DNA from: Saprospiraceae bacterium
Lineage (GTDB): Bacteria > Bacteroidota > Bacteroidia > Chitinophagales > Saprospiraceae
Length of the DNA: 64,000 nt
Assembly (NCBI GenBank): GCA_016712145.1
Contig: JADJRO010000001.1
Location: 1,302,001 to 1,366,000 of the forward strand
Reading direction: 5' to 3'
The notes beneath the pieces were generated by a model. That model saw nothing but the letters and a program-made list of their open reading frames with translations, had not been told where the DNA came from and searched no databases. This document shows positions 18,960 to 27,327 of this stretch, in pieces. A program made the translations under genes and the position numbers. Position 1 is the stretch's first letter. Every line of letters begins with the position of its first letter.

Positions 18960-20141
18960 ATGATCAAGGAAATTAAATACTTCGCTTTAATATGCTCATG
19001 GATTTTTTATAATTATGGTATTGCTCAAGAACGGATAGATGCAAAACTGTTTATCAATAATGAACTGCGTGAACTGGTAATTTTTAAACCTTCAGGCAAT
19101 CCACCTGCTGGAGGATATCCCTTGGTTTTTATGTTGCACGGCTCCAATCAATCCGGACCGCAATTTTACAATATATCAGGTTGGAAGGAAGTGGCAGAGC
19201 GTGAAAAATTTATAGTTGTGTTTCCTACTGCACTTATTTATTGTACTACAGAAGGGGTTCAAACAAAGTGGAGTCATGGCAATACCTTTTCGATACTTTG
19301 CCCAGGTGATACCCTAAGAGATGATATTCCCTTTTTTTATAAAATGATTGATACGATATCAGCTATTATACCTATAAATGCAAATAAAATATTTGCATCC
19401 GGATTTTCAAGTGGTGGCACAATGGTTCCAAAATTAACGATTGAAATGCCTGGAGTCTTTGCTGCAGTTGGATGCGGAAGTGGTAATCTGGATGAAAGAG
19501 ATATTAAACCAATGAATCCCAAAGTTCCTACATGGGCTATCCGTGGAACTCATGATCATAATTTTATAGATAGATTGGGAAGACCCTGCCCATTTAACGA
19601 TACTGCTGTTGCAGTGAATTCCAATAACCTTTCCAACCACCTTACCTCTATGGGTTTAAGTTGGAATTATTCCAAAGACTCAAATGCCTACATTATCCAT
19701 TATACTTTTACCGATCCCCTGCCGGGTGAATCAAAGGGATACTTCAGATGGAGCATCTTTTATGGGTTAGAACATGAATATTTCAATGGAACCAACTACC
19801 TGAATCAATTACCAAATCCTCCAATTGAAGCTGAATTGTTTTGGGAATTTTTTAAATCTGTATCACGAATCAGTTCGACAGAAAGCAAAAATGAAGATTC
19901 TTCCCTGTTGATTTATCCCAATCCAGCATCGGATGAAATAAACATTCGGTTATCAAATACATTGGATTCACCCATACAGACTTTGAAGGTTTTTAATATC
20001 ATGGGACAACAAATTTATAATCAGCAACTGCCATTGACAAGTCCAATCACTTTAAAGAAATCGATGATTGGCTCGGGTATCTTCTTATTACAAATAACCA
20101 CTGTACATCAAAAAATAAATCGAAGGATCATTTTTGAGTAA
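18960..20141 (+). CDS. Secreted PHB-depolymerase/feruloyl-esterase-like hydrolase with T9SS tail (copy 3)
   Basis: 393 aa, the most divergent of the three tandem copies. It retains GYPLVFMLHGSNQSG, nucleophile Ser150 in GFSSG, and the His in GLEHEYFNG, plus a T9SS domain (YPNPASDEI). The segment between about 70 and 110 lacks the NPCSGPPQNY-type insert of copies 1 and 2, so the substrate pocket may differ (inference). It starts 16 bases after copy 2 and is followed by a terminator, closing a three-gene operon. Confidence 0.85.
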   Translation: MIKEIKYFALICSWIFYNYGIAQERIDAKLFINNELRELVIFKPSGNPPAGGYPLVFMLHGSNQSGPQFYNISGWKEVAEREKFIVVFPTALIYCTTEGVQTKWSHGNTFSILCPGDTLRDDIPFFYKMIDTISAIIPINANKIFASGFSSGGTMVPKLTIEMPGVFAAVGCGSGNLDERDIKPMNPKVPTWAIRGTHDHNFIDRLGRPCPFNDTAVAVNSNNLSNHLTSMGLSWNYSKDSNAYIIHYTFTDPLPGESKGYFRWSIFYGLEHEYFNGTNYLNQLPNPPIEAELFWEFFKSVSRISSTESKNEDSSLLIYPNPASDEINIRLSNTLDSPIQTLKVFNIMGQQIYNQQLPLTSPITLKKSMIGSGIFLLQITTVHQKINRRIIFE

Positions 20142-20174
20142 TTGTTTACCATCTTTAAAATACCTACTGGATGA

Positions 20175-20209
20175 AGCCCCAAATTTCTAAGAAATTGGGG
20201 CTATTTTAT
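20175..20209 (+). terminator. Terminator of the esterase operon
   Basis: Hairpin AGCCCCAAATTTC / GAAATTGGGGCT with one bulged A and a TAA loop, followed by a T-rich stretch, 33 bases after the stop of esterase copy 3. The remaining bases to 20414 show nothing recognisable. Confidence 0.85.
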
Positions 20210-20414
20210 TATTACAATCTAAAATACTTCGTCCGGAATCCAAATTTCAATTGCAAGCGTATGTCTAAATTAGAATTTGGTCAAGTTTCTTTTCCGATCC
20301 ATTTTCTATTGAAAAATTTTGAAAGCACAAAAATCTATTTATTTTGAACGTTTCCTTTTCATCGAACTAAATTGATGATTATTTGTTATTGAACCAGGAA
20401 ATTTATTAATTCGA

Positions 20415-21074
20415 ATGAAAGTATTGAGTTTTTTAGTATTAAGTCTGGCTGGCTGCCAAAACCAGCCAAAACCCATTAGTTCACAAGAAACCATGAATGC
20501 ATCTATGACTACAATTCAGGATCAAACAACAGGAAACGATAGTTTGGAGATAGCTACCTTAGGGGCCGGTTGTTTTTGGTGTGTAGAAGCAATTTTTCAA
20601 GATCTCAATGGAGTTGTAAAAGTTGAATCCGGTTATTCAGGGGGCGGTGTTAAAAATCCATCCTATCGCGAAGTATGCACCGGCACTACCGGACATGCTG
20701 AAGTGTGTCAGATTCATTTCAATCCAAAACAAATTAGCTTTGAAGAAATTCTTGAAGTGTTTTGGACTACCCATGATCCAACAACTTTAAATCGCCAGGG
20801 GGCTGATGCCGGTACCCAATATCGTTCAGCCATTTTTTATCACGGCGAAGCACAAAAAAATGCAGCTGAAAAATCAAAATCTGAAGTGGCAACACAAATT
20901 TGGGAAGATCCAATTGTTACAGAAGTTACAGCATTTACAACATTTTATCCAGCAGAAGATTATCACCAGGATTATTTTAATCTAAATGGATCTGCACCGT
21001 ATTGTCAAATGGTCATAGCGCCTAAAGTGAAAACATTCAAAGCTAAATTTGAAGGAAAACTTAAAAAAAAATGA
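20415..21074 (+). CDS. msrA: Peptide methionine-S-sulfoxide reductase MsrA, lipoprotein form
   Basis: 219 aa. A short hydrophobic leader ends in a lipobox-like LSLAGC, so the enzyme is probably a lipoprotein outside the cytoplasm. The catalytic domain (about 45-205) carries GAGCFWCVEAIF with the nucleophilic Cys, the SGYSGG motif, and the conserved HDPTTLNRQG and QYRSAIF strings; YHQDYF lies near the end. It reduces the S epimer of methionine sulfoxide in proteins. The ATGA overlap with msrB shows a coupled pair; together they repair both sulfoxide epimers, probably of envelope proteins. Confidence 0.95.
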   Translation: MKVLSFLVLSLAGCQNQPKPISSQETMNASMTTIQDQTTGNDSLEIATLGAGCFWCVEAIFQDLNGVVKVESGYSGGGVKNPSYREVCTGTTGHAEVCQIHFNPKQISFEEILEVFWTTHDPTTLNRQGADAGTQYRSAIFYHGEAQKNAAEKSKSEVATQIWEDPIVTEVTAFTTFYPAEDYHQDYFNLNGSAPYCQMVIAPKVKTFKAKFEGKLKKK

Positions 21075-21436
21075 AAGATCCTAAAGACTATAATAAATTA
21101 ACAGACGAAGACCAACGGATCATTTTAAAGAAAGGTACCGAATTACCCTTTTCAGGCATTTACAACAAACACTATGAAACCGGAACCTATGTTTGTAAAC
21201 AATGCGATGCAGAATTATATAAATCCGAAGCTAAATTTGACTCCGGATGCGGCTGGCCCAGTTTTGATGATGAAATTCCCGGTGCAATCCGCTACCAACC
21301 GGATGCAGACGGCCGTCGCGTAGAAATTTTATGCAACCATTGTGGTGGCCATTTAGGACATGTCTTTAAAGGAGAAAAATTTACACCAAAAAATGTCAGG
21401 CATTGTGTGAATTCGATTTCAATTGATTTTAAATAG
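21071..21436 (+). CDS. msrB: Peptide methionine-R-sulfoxide reductase MsrB
   Basis: 121 aa without an evident signal peptide. Two zinc-binding CxxC pairs are seen (CKQCDAE and CNHCGG), the GCGWPSF substrate motif, GHVFKGE, and the resolving/catalytic Cys in RHCVNSIS. The length is typical of a stand-alone MsrB. It reduces the R epimer of methionine sulfoxide. It overlaps msrA by four bases. Ends in TAG, which shows that TAG is a normal stop in this genome. Confidence 0.95.
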   Translation: MKDPKDYNKLTDEDQRIILKKGTELPFSGIYNKHYETGTYVCKQCDAELYKSEAKFDSGCGWPSFDDEIPGAIRYQPDADGRRVEILCNHCGGHLGHVFKGEKFTPKNVRHCVNSISIDFK

Positions 21437-21503
21437 TTGTTAGTTGATTGTTGTTAGTTGATAGTTGATAGTTTGATAGTTGATAGTTGATAGTTGATAG
21501 TTG
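21434..21503. repeat. Heptanucleotide tandem repeat TAGTTGA
   Basis: About nine copies of TAGTTGA and close variants run directly after the msrB stop codon, whose TAG forms the first repeat unit. Intergenic, between convergent genes. Confidence 0.85.
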
Positions 21504-21557
21504 GAACAACCATCAAAAAATTAGTTTACACCATTAAAAACATTTTAACATTGTACC

Positions 21558-21596
21558 ATTGCAGAATTGCAGAATTGCAGAATTGTACCATTGCAA
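21558..21596. repeat. Short tandem repeat GCAGAATT
   Basis: Three perfect copies of GCAGAATT flanked on both sides by TGTACCATTGCA, in the same msrB-acyltransferase gap as the TAGTTGA repeat. Confidence 0.8.
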
Positions 21597-21609
21597 CATT
21601 CCCTCCCTA

Positions 21610-22374
21610 CTATTTCCAATTTTTTTGAAACTCCTTGATCTTTTCATTTATCATAGTTTCTGCTTGCCTTGCCAATTGGTCGCCGGAGGAGCCATAAATG
21701 GGATCGAAAAAATGAATATAAATGTGCGTTCTCCATTTGGAGAATGTTTTAAAATATAAACCCATTAAACTTTCTTCATGCCAAAAATCAGTTTCAGGGT
21801 TTCCCATTTCCAAAGCAAATGGAACTACAGGATGGCCTGAGACAGCTGCAGCTTCAAATGATCCATTTCTGAAAGGTTTAGTTTCAGGAGTTGTCGTGGT
21901 GGTCCCTTCCGGAAAAATTAAAATACTCCGGTTAATGCGTAAATTTTCTTCAATCTGTGCTTTTGCAGTGTGCCGGCTATCAGAATTGGGCCTGTCAACA
22001 TAAATGATTCCAGAGAGAACAGCTCCGGTATGTATTAATGGATATCCAGAAACCTCTTTTTTGCTAACGCCATAAGCTCTTCGAATAAAACTAAATGCAA
22101 CTAAGGGATCCACAAACGACCGATGATTTCCAACATATAAATTGCCATCGCTTACATCAACCGTTCCAGATTTGTGAACCTTCACACCCAATACCCACAA
22201 GGCCATTTTACACCAATACATTCGAATGGCAAATGCCAATTCCTGATTGGCTAGTTTTAACTTCATCAACATCAATCCAATCCCAATCAATACAGCCATC
22301 GTGCCAATGATTATGGCAAAACGAATCGCTGCGAGTAAATAGCCCAATGGTTTGAATACAATCATTCCATTCAA
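21610..22374 (-). CDS. 1-acyl-sn-glycerol-3-phosphate acyltransferase (PlsC-like)
   Basis: 254 aa. A long hydrophobic N-terminal segment (about 10-35) anchors it in the inner membrane. The acyltransferase motif I is NHRSFVDP (HX4D), motif III is FPEGTTT, and VVPFALEMG corresponds to motif IV. The reaction is acylation of lysophosphatidic acid to phosphatidic acid in phospholipid synthesis; a related acyltransferase role cannot be excluded. Its start is one base from the stop of the upstream DUF255 gene, so the two form an operon. Confidence 0.87.
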   Translation of the reverse strand: MNGMIVFKPLGYLLAAIRFAIIIGTMAVLIGIGLMLMKLKLANQELAFAIRMYWCKMALWVLGVKVHKSGTVDVSDGNLYVGNHRSFVDPLVAFSFIRRAYGVSKKEVSGYPLIHTGAVLSGIIYVDRPNSDSRHTAKAQIEENLRINRSILIFPEGTTTTTPETKPFRNGSFEAAAVSGHPVVPFALEMGNPETDFWHEESLMGLYFKTFSKWRTHIYIHFFDPIYGSSGDQLARQAETMINEKIKEFQKNWK

Positions 22375-22375
22375 C

Positions 22376-24481
22376 TTAATTCATTAATTGAATGGCCTTA
22401 CTAACATCCTGTACCGGCAACTTACAGACTTTATTTCTGCAAACGTAAATGTATGTCTGATCTTCTTGCAATTTTTCCTTCAATAACTCCAGACTGCCTT
22501 CAGAAGCTCCACCCAACAAGATGGCGTTGGGGGTGTATTTATTTAATATACTGGTATGCAATGCAGCAAAGTCTTTGCCAACGATAGCAACTTCATAAAG
22601 AGGTTTTACAAATCCAATTTGAATGCGCAACCAATTCGAAATAAATATAGGATCCATAAGTTCTTGTTGTTGAGCAATTGCGTGAAGCATTTTTTTGGAA
22701 CGATCCAAATAGGATTCATTGTAAAAATACAATCCCAATTTATGAAGCACTTCACACATCAACGAGTTGGAAGAGGCAATAACTTGATCTGATAATTCTT
22801 TTTTGCGGGCAATGAGGGCTTTATCTTCCGAAGAAGTGTAATAAAATAACAATCCGAATTCATCGGTAAAATTTTTGATTACTACATCACAGATCGCTTT
22901 ACTTTGCTGCAACCAGCTTTCATCAAAACTCACTTCATAAAGCCTGATCATGGCTAAGATTGTAAACGCGTAGTCATCCAAAAAGCCTTGCGCCCCGGTT
23001 TTACCCTTCATATAACTTCGAAACAATTTAAGATCATTCTGCAGCAATTTCGTCTTAATAAAATTTGCTGTTTTTATAGCTTCATCCAGATAGGACTTAT
23101 CAGACGTTGCTGCATATACATCGCACAATGCTTGAACCATCATGGCATTCCAGGAACAAATTATTTTTTCATCACGTCCTGGCTTAGTCCGCTTATTTCG
23201 ATAGGCAAGCATTTGTTGCTTTGCATTTTCCAATTGAGATCCAACTTCTGTTTCTGTAATTTTATATTTTAATGCCAATTCCTTTTGAGTCATGTGGATT
23301 TTTAACACATTTTTTCCATGTTCCCAATTTCCAGCTTCGGTGATATCAAAATGATCTATAACCAGTTTCAATTGGTTTGCATCCGGCAGCATTGTTTTAA
23401 GTTCATTTAAAGTCCACACATAAAACTTGCCTTCCTCTCCTTCTGAATCTGCATCAAAAGAAGAATAATATGCGGCTTCCGGAGATTTAAATTCATTAAA
23501 CATAAATTTAGTACAATCCGTAATTAAATTTTTATATCCCTGGTTGTTAGTAAACCTATATGCATTTGCATAGATGCTGATTAATTGTGCATTGTCATAA
23601 AGCATTTTTTCAAAATGTGGAACATTCCATTTTGCATCCGTAGAATATCTTGCAAATCCACCGGCCAACTGGTCGTAAATACCACCTTCCATCATATTGG
23701 TCAAACTGAGATCAAGCCATTGCTTGGTTTTAATATCCTTAGTTGCAAATGCGTATTCTAAATTATATTCTAACAAAGGAGGCAATGGAAATTTTATTTG
23801 TCCGGATCGACCTCCATTTTGAAAATCAAGTGATGCAAGGATTCTGGCATGAGCGTCTGTCATGAATTTTGATTCAAATCTGAGCTCCTGATCATTCACA
23901 TTAAATTGCTGCTCACTTTGGAGATGGTTTGCAATTTGTGCAGCCGCTTTTTGCAATTGATTCTGATCCTCTTTGTAAACATCCAATATTTGATTTAACA
24001 AATGCATCCATTCGTTTTTTGTAAGATAGGTCCCTACCCAAACCGGTCTTCCATCTGATAAGCAAATAGCATTTAGCGGCCAGCCACATCCTCCATTTTG
24101 ATTTACGATTTGGCAAGCTTCCATATAAATATTATCAATGTCCGGACGTTCTTCACGATCTACTTTAATGGAAACAAAATTCGTATTCATGATACGACTG
24201 ACTGCGGTATCCGAAAAAGATTCTTTTTCCATTACATGACACCAATGGCAGGAAGAATAGCCAATACTCACAATGATCAGTTTATTTTCTTTTACAGCTT
24301 TTGCCAGGGCTTCATCCGACCAGGGATACCAATCGACCGGATTATGGGCATGTTGAAGCAAATAGGTTGAATGCTCTTTGATTAGATGGTTACTTTTTGT
24401 TTCTGTCTGACTGCTGGATGGTTTGCATGCTATTAAAAGCAAAAAAAGCAATAAGGGAATCCCATGTTTCAATATATACAT
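22376..24481 (-). CDS. DUF255 thioredoxin-like/(alpha/alpha)6-barrel protein (YyaL/SSP411 family), lipoprotein
   Basis: 701 aa. N-terminal lipobox (LLLIAC). A thioredoxin-like domain (about 30-180) carries NPVDWYPWSDEAL and a CHWCHVM motif in the active-site position. An alpha/alpha-barrel domain follows (about 200-690), with GGIYDQLAGGFARYSTDAKW, HFEKMLYDNAQL and SFDADSEGEEGKFY, all signatures of this family. The family is widely conserved but biochemically obscure; a role in redox or sugar-epimerase-like chemistry has been proposed. Most family members are cytoplasmic, so the lipoprotein leader is worth noting. First gene of a pair with the acyltransferase. Confidence 0.9.
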   Translation of the reverse strand: MYILKHGIPLLLFLLLIACKPSSSQTETKSNHLIKEHSTYLLQHAHNPVDWYPWSDEALAKAVKENKLIIVSIGYSSCHWCHVMEKESFSDTAVSRIMNTNFVSIKVDREERPDIDNIYMEACQIVNQNGGCGWPLNAICLSDGRPVWVGTYLTKNEWMHLLNQILDVYKEDQNQLQKAAAQIANHLQSEQQFNVNDQELRFESKFMTDAHARILASLDFQNGGRSGQIKFPLPPLLEYNLEYAFATKDIKTKQWLDLSLTNMMEGGIYDQLAGGFARYSTDAKWNVPHFEKMLYDNAQLISIYANAYRFTNNQGYKNLITDCTKFMFNEFKSPEAAYYSSFDADSEGEEGKFYVWTLNELKTMLPDANQLKLVIDHFDITEAGNWEHGKNVLKIHMTQKELALKYKITETEVGSQLENAKQQMLAYRNKRTKPGRDEKIICSWNAMMVQALCDVYAATSDKSYLDEAIKTANFIKTKLLQNDLKLFRSYMKGKTGAQGFLDDYAFTILAMIRLYEVSFDESWLQQSKAICDVVIKNFTDEFGLLFYYTSSEDKALIARKKELSDQVIASSNSLMCEVLHKLGLYFYNESYLDRSKKMLHAIAQQQELMDPIFISNWLRIQIGFVKPLYEVAIVGKDFAALHTSILNKYTPNAILLGGASEGSLELLKEKLQEDQTYIYVCRNKVCKLPVQDVSKAIQLMN

Positions 24482-24619
24482 GTATCTGAATTTATTTTTT
24501 TTTGAAAAGCCGTGTAAAAGTAAGCTTTAATACGGTAACCCTGCATTCAGAATGTGCGTTAGAATTCGCAATACAAATATGAAAAATTTAACTATTTTTA
24601 AGCTAAATTCCAAAATCTC

Positions 24620-25090
24620 ATGAGTTGGCGACGATTAAATGGGGATTTGATAGATACCCCAATTTTAGATGCGGTTGAACAGACGATTCTCCGCGAACAA
24701 GCAGCAGGTTACAAACTTAAATTATGCATTGGCACCGATAGTCAAACTCGAATGGATCATGTTGACTTTGCTACGGTGATCGTTTTTGTAAGAGAAGGTC
24801 GGGGTGGTTTTATGTTTATTCACCATTCAACACACAAAGGGATTATGCGCATTAAAGAACGTATGATTACTGAAGTAGCCAAATCAATCGAAATTGCATA
24901 TCAATTGTGTGATCTGCTTGAAAAATATAGCATTGCACTGGAAGTTCACGCAGACATAAATACGGATCCTGGTTTTAAATCAAATACTGCATTAAAAGAA
25001 GCCATGGGATATATTTTAAGTATGGGTTTTATCTTTAAAGCAAAACCCGATGCATTTGCTTCATCGTATTGTGCAGATAAGGTTGTTTAG
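24620..25090 (+). CDS. YkuK-like RNase H-fold protein (DUF458)
   Basis: 156 aa, cytoplasmic. The RNase H-like fold is suggested by the first strand with IGTDSQT (first acidic residue), a central VHADINTDPGFKS and a C-terminal KPDAFASSYCADKVV, which match the YkuK/DUF458 family of about 160-170 aa. The family resembles nucleases but has no proven reaction. It is a single-gene unit divergent from the DUF255 gene; nothing in the neighbourhood clarifies its role. Confidence 0.85.
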   Translation: MSWRRLNGDLIDTPILDAVEQTILREQAAGYKLKLCIGTDSQTRMDHVDFATVIVFVREGRGGFMFIHHSTHKGIMRIKERMITEVAKSIEIAYQLCDLLEKYSIALEVHADINTDPGFKSNTALKEAMGYILSMGFIFKAKPDAFASSYCADKVV

Positions 25091-25206
25091 GAGAAGAGGC
25101 TGTTTTATCCTTTCAGACAAAATGCAATAGACTCATTCCATTTTTACTTAAATAACTAAATAGCGTTTTAGCGTTTTAGCTTAATAGCTTATCAGCTTTT
25201 CCCCAA

Positions 25207-26427
25207 CTACTGTTTAATAAAATTCAGCTTTTCGATGGACTGCTCTCCTGACAAGATATCGACAAAATAAACTCCTTGAGATAGTTCGCTGATGTCAAAA
25301 TATAAATTTGAACTTGACCGATCTACATTAAATGGAATGCTCGCCATTAATTGTCCGCAAATATCATAGATCCTGCACTCCAAGGGCCCCAATTTATCAT
25401 CTGCTTCATTTTGCATTTGTAAGATATCTGAAGTTGGATTTGGATAGATGATAAATCGCTTACCTGTAAATCCTTTGTCCTTATTTTGAATGGATATTAT
25501 TTTTGAATAATTAAAAGAACCATCTTTTTCCAACATTTTAAGTCGGTAATAGCTATTTAAATTCGATTCAGGATCAAAATAATTGTATTCAACAATTTCG
25601 CTGCCGTTGCCTGTGTTCCCTTTTTTAGCTTCTATTTTTGTGATAGTCTGAAAACGCGCAGACGTTGTTTTGCTGCGTTCAAGTTCGAAATGAGAAAATA
25701 GCTGATCCGAAGAAGCCAACCACTTAAGGGCATTTCCATTGCTCTGAGCCTCCCCGGTAAAACTCAATAATTTTACAGGTAATACGGCGCCACATACCAC
25801 AACGGTTCCATTACCATTTGGACCTCCGTCTATAGCTCGAAACACGTCCCCATCGCAGGCTCCATTTTCCCAGGCACCCGTAGTACCGTCACCCGTTATC
25901 GTGATTTTAGGTAAATAAGCCATTGCTGAGCTGACATTGCAATCAATTTTTGCTTGAAAACAGAAGGGTCTTAAATCTGGAAAAGTTGCTTGAGGCGTTC
26001 CAATTCCATTGTCTCCATAATTATTTGCCGGATTGCCATCCCCTTCGTCAACATAAAATCCAGGGCCAGGCAAATTATTTTGAGCTGCTTTGGTTGAATC
26101 TAAAAATACCCAAAAGCGACTTCCATGTTGACAGGGTTGTGAACCGGTAGGGCCTTCGCAAATCTTAACCCCTTTAGGAATTTGATCAAATGAAATGAAA
26201 ACACCATGAACCCAATTGGTATTTAACTCAAAGTATTTATCCAGTTTGATACAAAAATCAATGGAGACCATTCCAATAGCCGGATCATCGTAGGTTCCGC
26301 TACCACCAACCGCACTAAATCCATTAAGTGTCAAGGTAGCATTTGCACATTGCGCGTGCAATTGTTTAGTTGAACAAAGGACCAAGCCTATAACAAAGAA
26401 AAATAGCTTAATAAAATTAGTTTGCAT
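25207..26427 (-). CDS. T9SS type A sorting domain-containing secreted protein
   Basis: 406 aa. Signal peptide to about residue 25 (LHAQ). An all-beta N-terminal region of unknown family (about 27-205) is rich in Gly, Asn and Cys. A linker domain seen in many Bacteroidota secreted proteins follows (VLPVKLLSFTGEAQSNGNAL, then WLASSDQLFSHFELERS). The T9SS tail is at the end (YPNPTSDIL, then GVYFVDILSG). It is exported to the surface or medium; the function of the N-terminal region is not recognised. No neighbour shares its strand. Confidence 0.82.
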   Translation of the reverse strand: MQTNFIKLFFFVIGLVLCSTKQLHAQCANATLTLNGFSAVGGSGTYDDPAIGMVSIDFCIKLDKYFELNTNWVHGVFISFDQIPKGVKICEGPTGSQPCQHGSRFWVFLDSTKAAQNNLPGPGFYVDEGDGNPANNYGDNGIGTPQATFPDLRPFCFQAKIDCNVSSAMAYLPKITITGDGTTGAWENGACDGDVFRAIDGGPNGNGTVVVCGAVLPVKLLSFTGEAQSNGNALKWLASSDQLFSHFELERSKTTSARFQTITKIEAKKGNTGNGSEIVEYNYFDPESNLNSYYRLKMLEKDGSFNYSKIISIQNKDKGFTGKRFIIYPNPTSDILQMQNEADDKLGPLECRIYDICGQLMASIPFNVDRSSSNLYFDISELSQGVYFVDILSGEQSIEKLNFIKQ

Positions 26428-26735
26428 GGATTTTACTTAACCGGGCGTGAATAATTAGAATGCAAGCAAGCTGTCGCAAATAATATGCCAATAGCTACAA
26501 TGTATAAATTTCAGAAAAATCAAAATGTGTAAACGATTGATTATGTGCTGATTACACTTTTATAATGCAAGTCCTGGTTTTCAATAAGACAAGCGTATAA
26601 GGATTCATTTCTAAATATAAAAGACTATATTTCAAGAATAAATATATAACATATTTTTTACATATTAAAAATTAATTTAACTTATACTTATAAAAGATCT
26701 GGCCCTATTTTTGAAGGAAGTAGTTGATTGCTTGT
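26428..26735. other. AT-rich divergent intergenic region
   Basis: About 308 bases between the divergent T9SS gene and asparaginase-like gene; the part from 26600 to 26700 is almost pure A/T. No RNA, repeat or small ORF is supported. Confidence 0.5.
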
Positions 26736-27245
26736 ATGGACCCAAAAACTGATTTCATTCAAATATTTGTTACTGGTGGAACCTTTGACAAAGAATACAA
26801 CTTTGTAAATGGCCAGCTCTTTTTTAAAGACACCCACCTGCCCGAAATGATGGAACGGGGCCGTTGTACCCTTGACATCGACATTAAAACGTTGATGATG
26901 GTGGATAGTCTGGAAATGACTGAAGAAGACCGTCAAATAATCATTCACAATTGCAAAAAATCGATTTCAAATCACATATTAATTACTCACGGTACGGATA
27001 CCATGAGTTTAACGGCTAAAGTCCTGGCAGAAGCATCACTTCAAGGGAAAACGATCGTAATAACCGGCGCCATGATTCCATATGCTTTTGGAAATTCATC
27101 AGATGGTTTTTTTAACCTGGGGTCCGCACTTGCTTTTGTCCAGACTCTCAATCCGGGTGTTTACATTGTAATGAATGGACGTTTCTTTCCATGGGATCAG
27201 GTTAAAAAGAATACAGGAACCGGTTTTTTTGAAGCAACTTATTAA
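26736..27245 (+). CDS. Short asparaginase-like protein
   Basis: 169 aa from the ATG at 26736 (a TTG four codons upstream is in frame but less likely). It corresponds to the N-terminal asparaginase domain only: IFVTGGTFDKEY carries the first catalytic Thr, HGTDTM the second Thr-Asp pair, and IVITGAMIPYAF the next strand. It ends GVYIVMNGRFFPWDQVKKN, which is the normal end of a widespread family of about 160-170 aa, so it is not a truncation. Whether these short forms hydrolyse asparagine is not established. Confidence 0.82.
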   Translation: MDPKTDFIQIFVTGGTFDKEYNFVNGQLFFKDTHLPEMMERGRCTLDIDIKTLMMVDSLEMTEEDRQIIIHNCKKSISNHILITHGTDTMSLTAKVLAEASLQGKTIVITGAMIPYAFGNSSDGFFNLGSALAFVQTLNPGVYIVMNGRFFPWDQVKKNTGTGFFEATY

Positions 27246-27300
27246 GTTCATTTTAATGATACAAACTGCCAAATTTCAATACATTCCTCTAAATTTCACC

Positions 27301-27308
27301 TACCTTTG
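27301..27308 (+). promoter_or_regulatory. Bacteroidota -7 box of the OmpA-family gene
   Basis: TACCTTTG fits TAnnTTTG. It ends two bases before an in-frame ATG at 27310, so transcription would begin inside that codon's neighbourhood; this favours the ATG at 27328 as start. Confidence 0.5.
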
Positions 27309-27327
27309 CATGGTCAAAAAACCCTAT

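Noticed and set aside
25145..25206. Repeat-like TAGCGTTTTAGCGTTTTAGC segment as a regulatory element
   Set aside because: Only two to three imperfect copies in an AT-rich gap; too little to support a function.
26736..27245. Asparaginase gene truncated at its 3' end
   Set aside because: The C-terminus (GVYIVMNGRFFPWDQVKKN) matches the natural end of the short asparaginase-like family.
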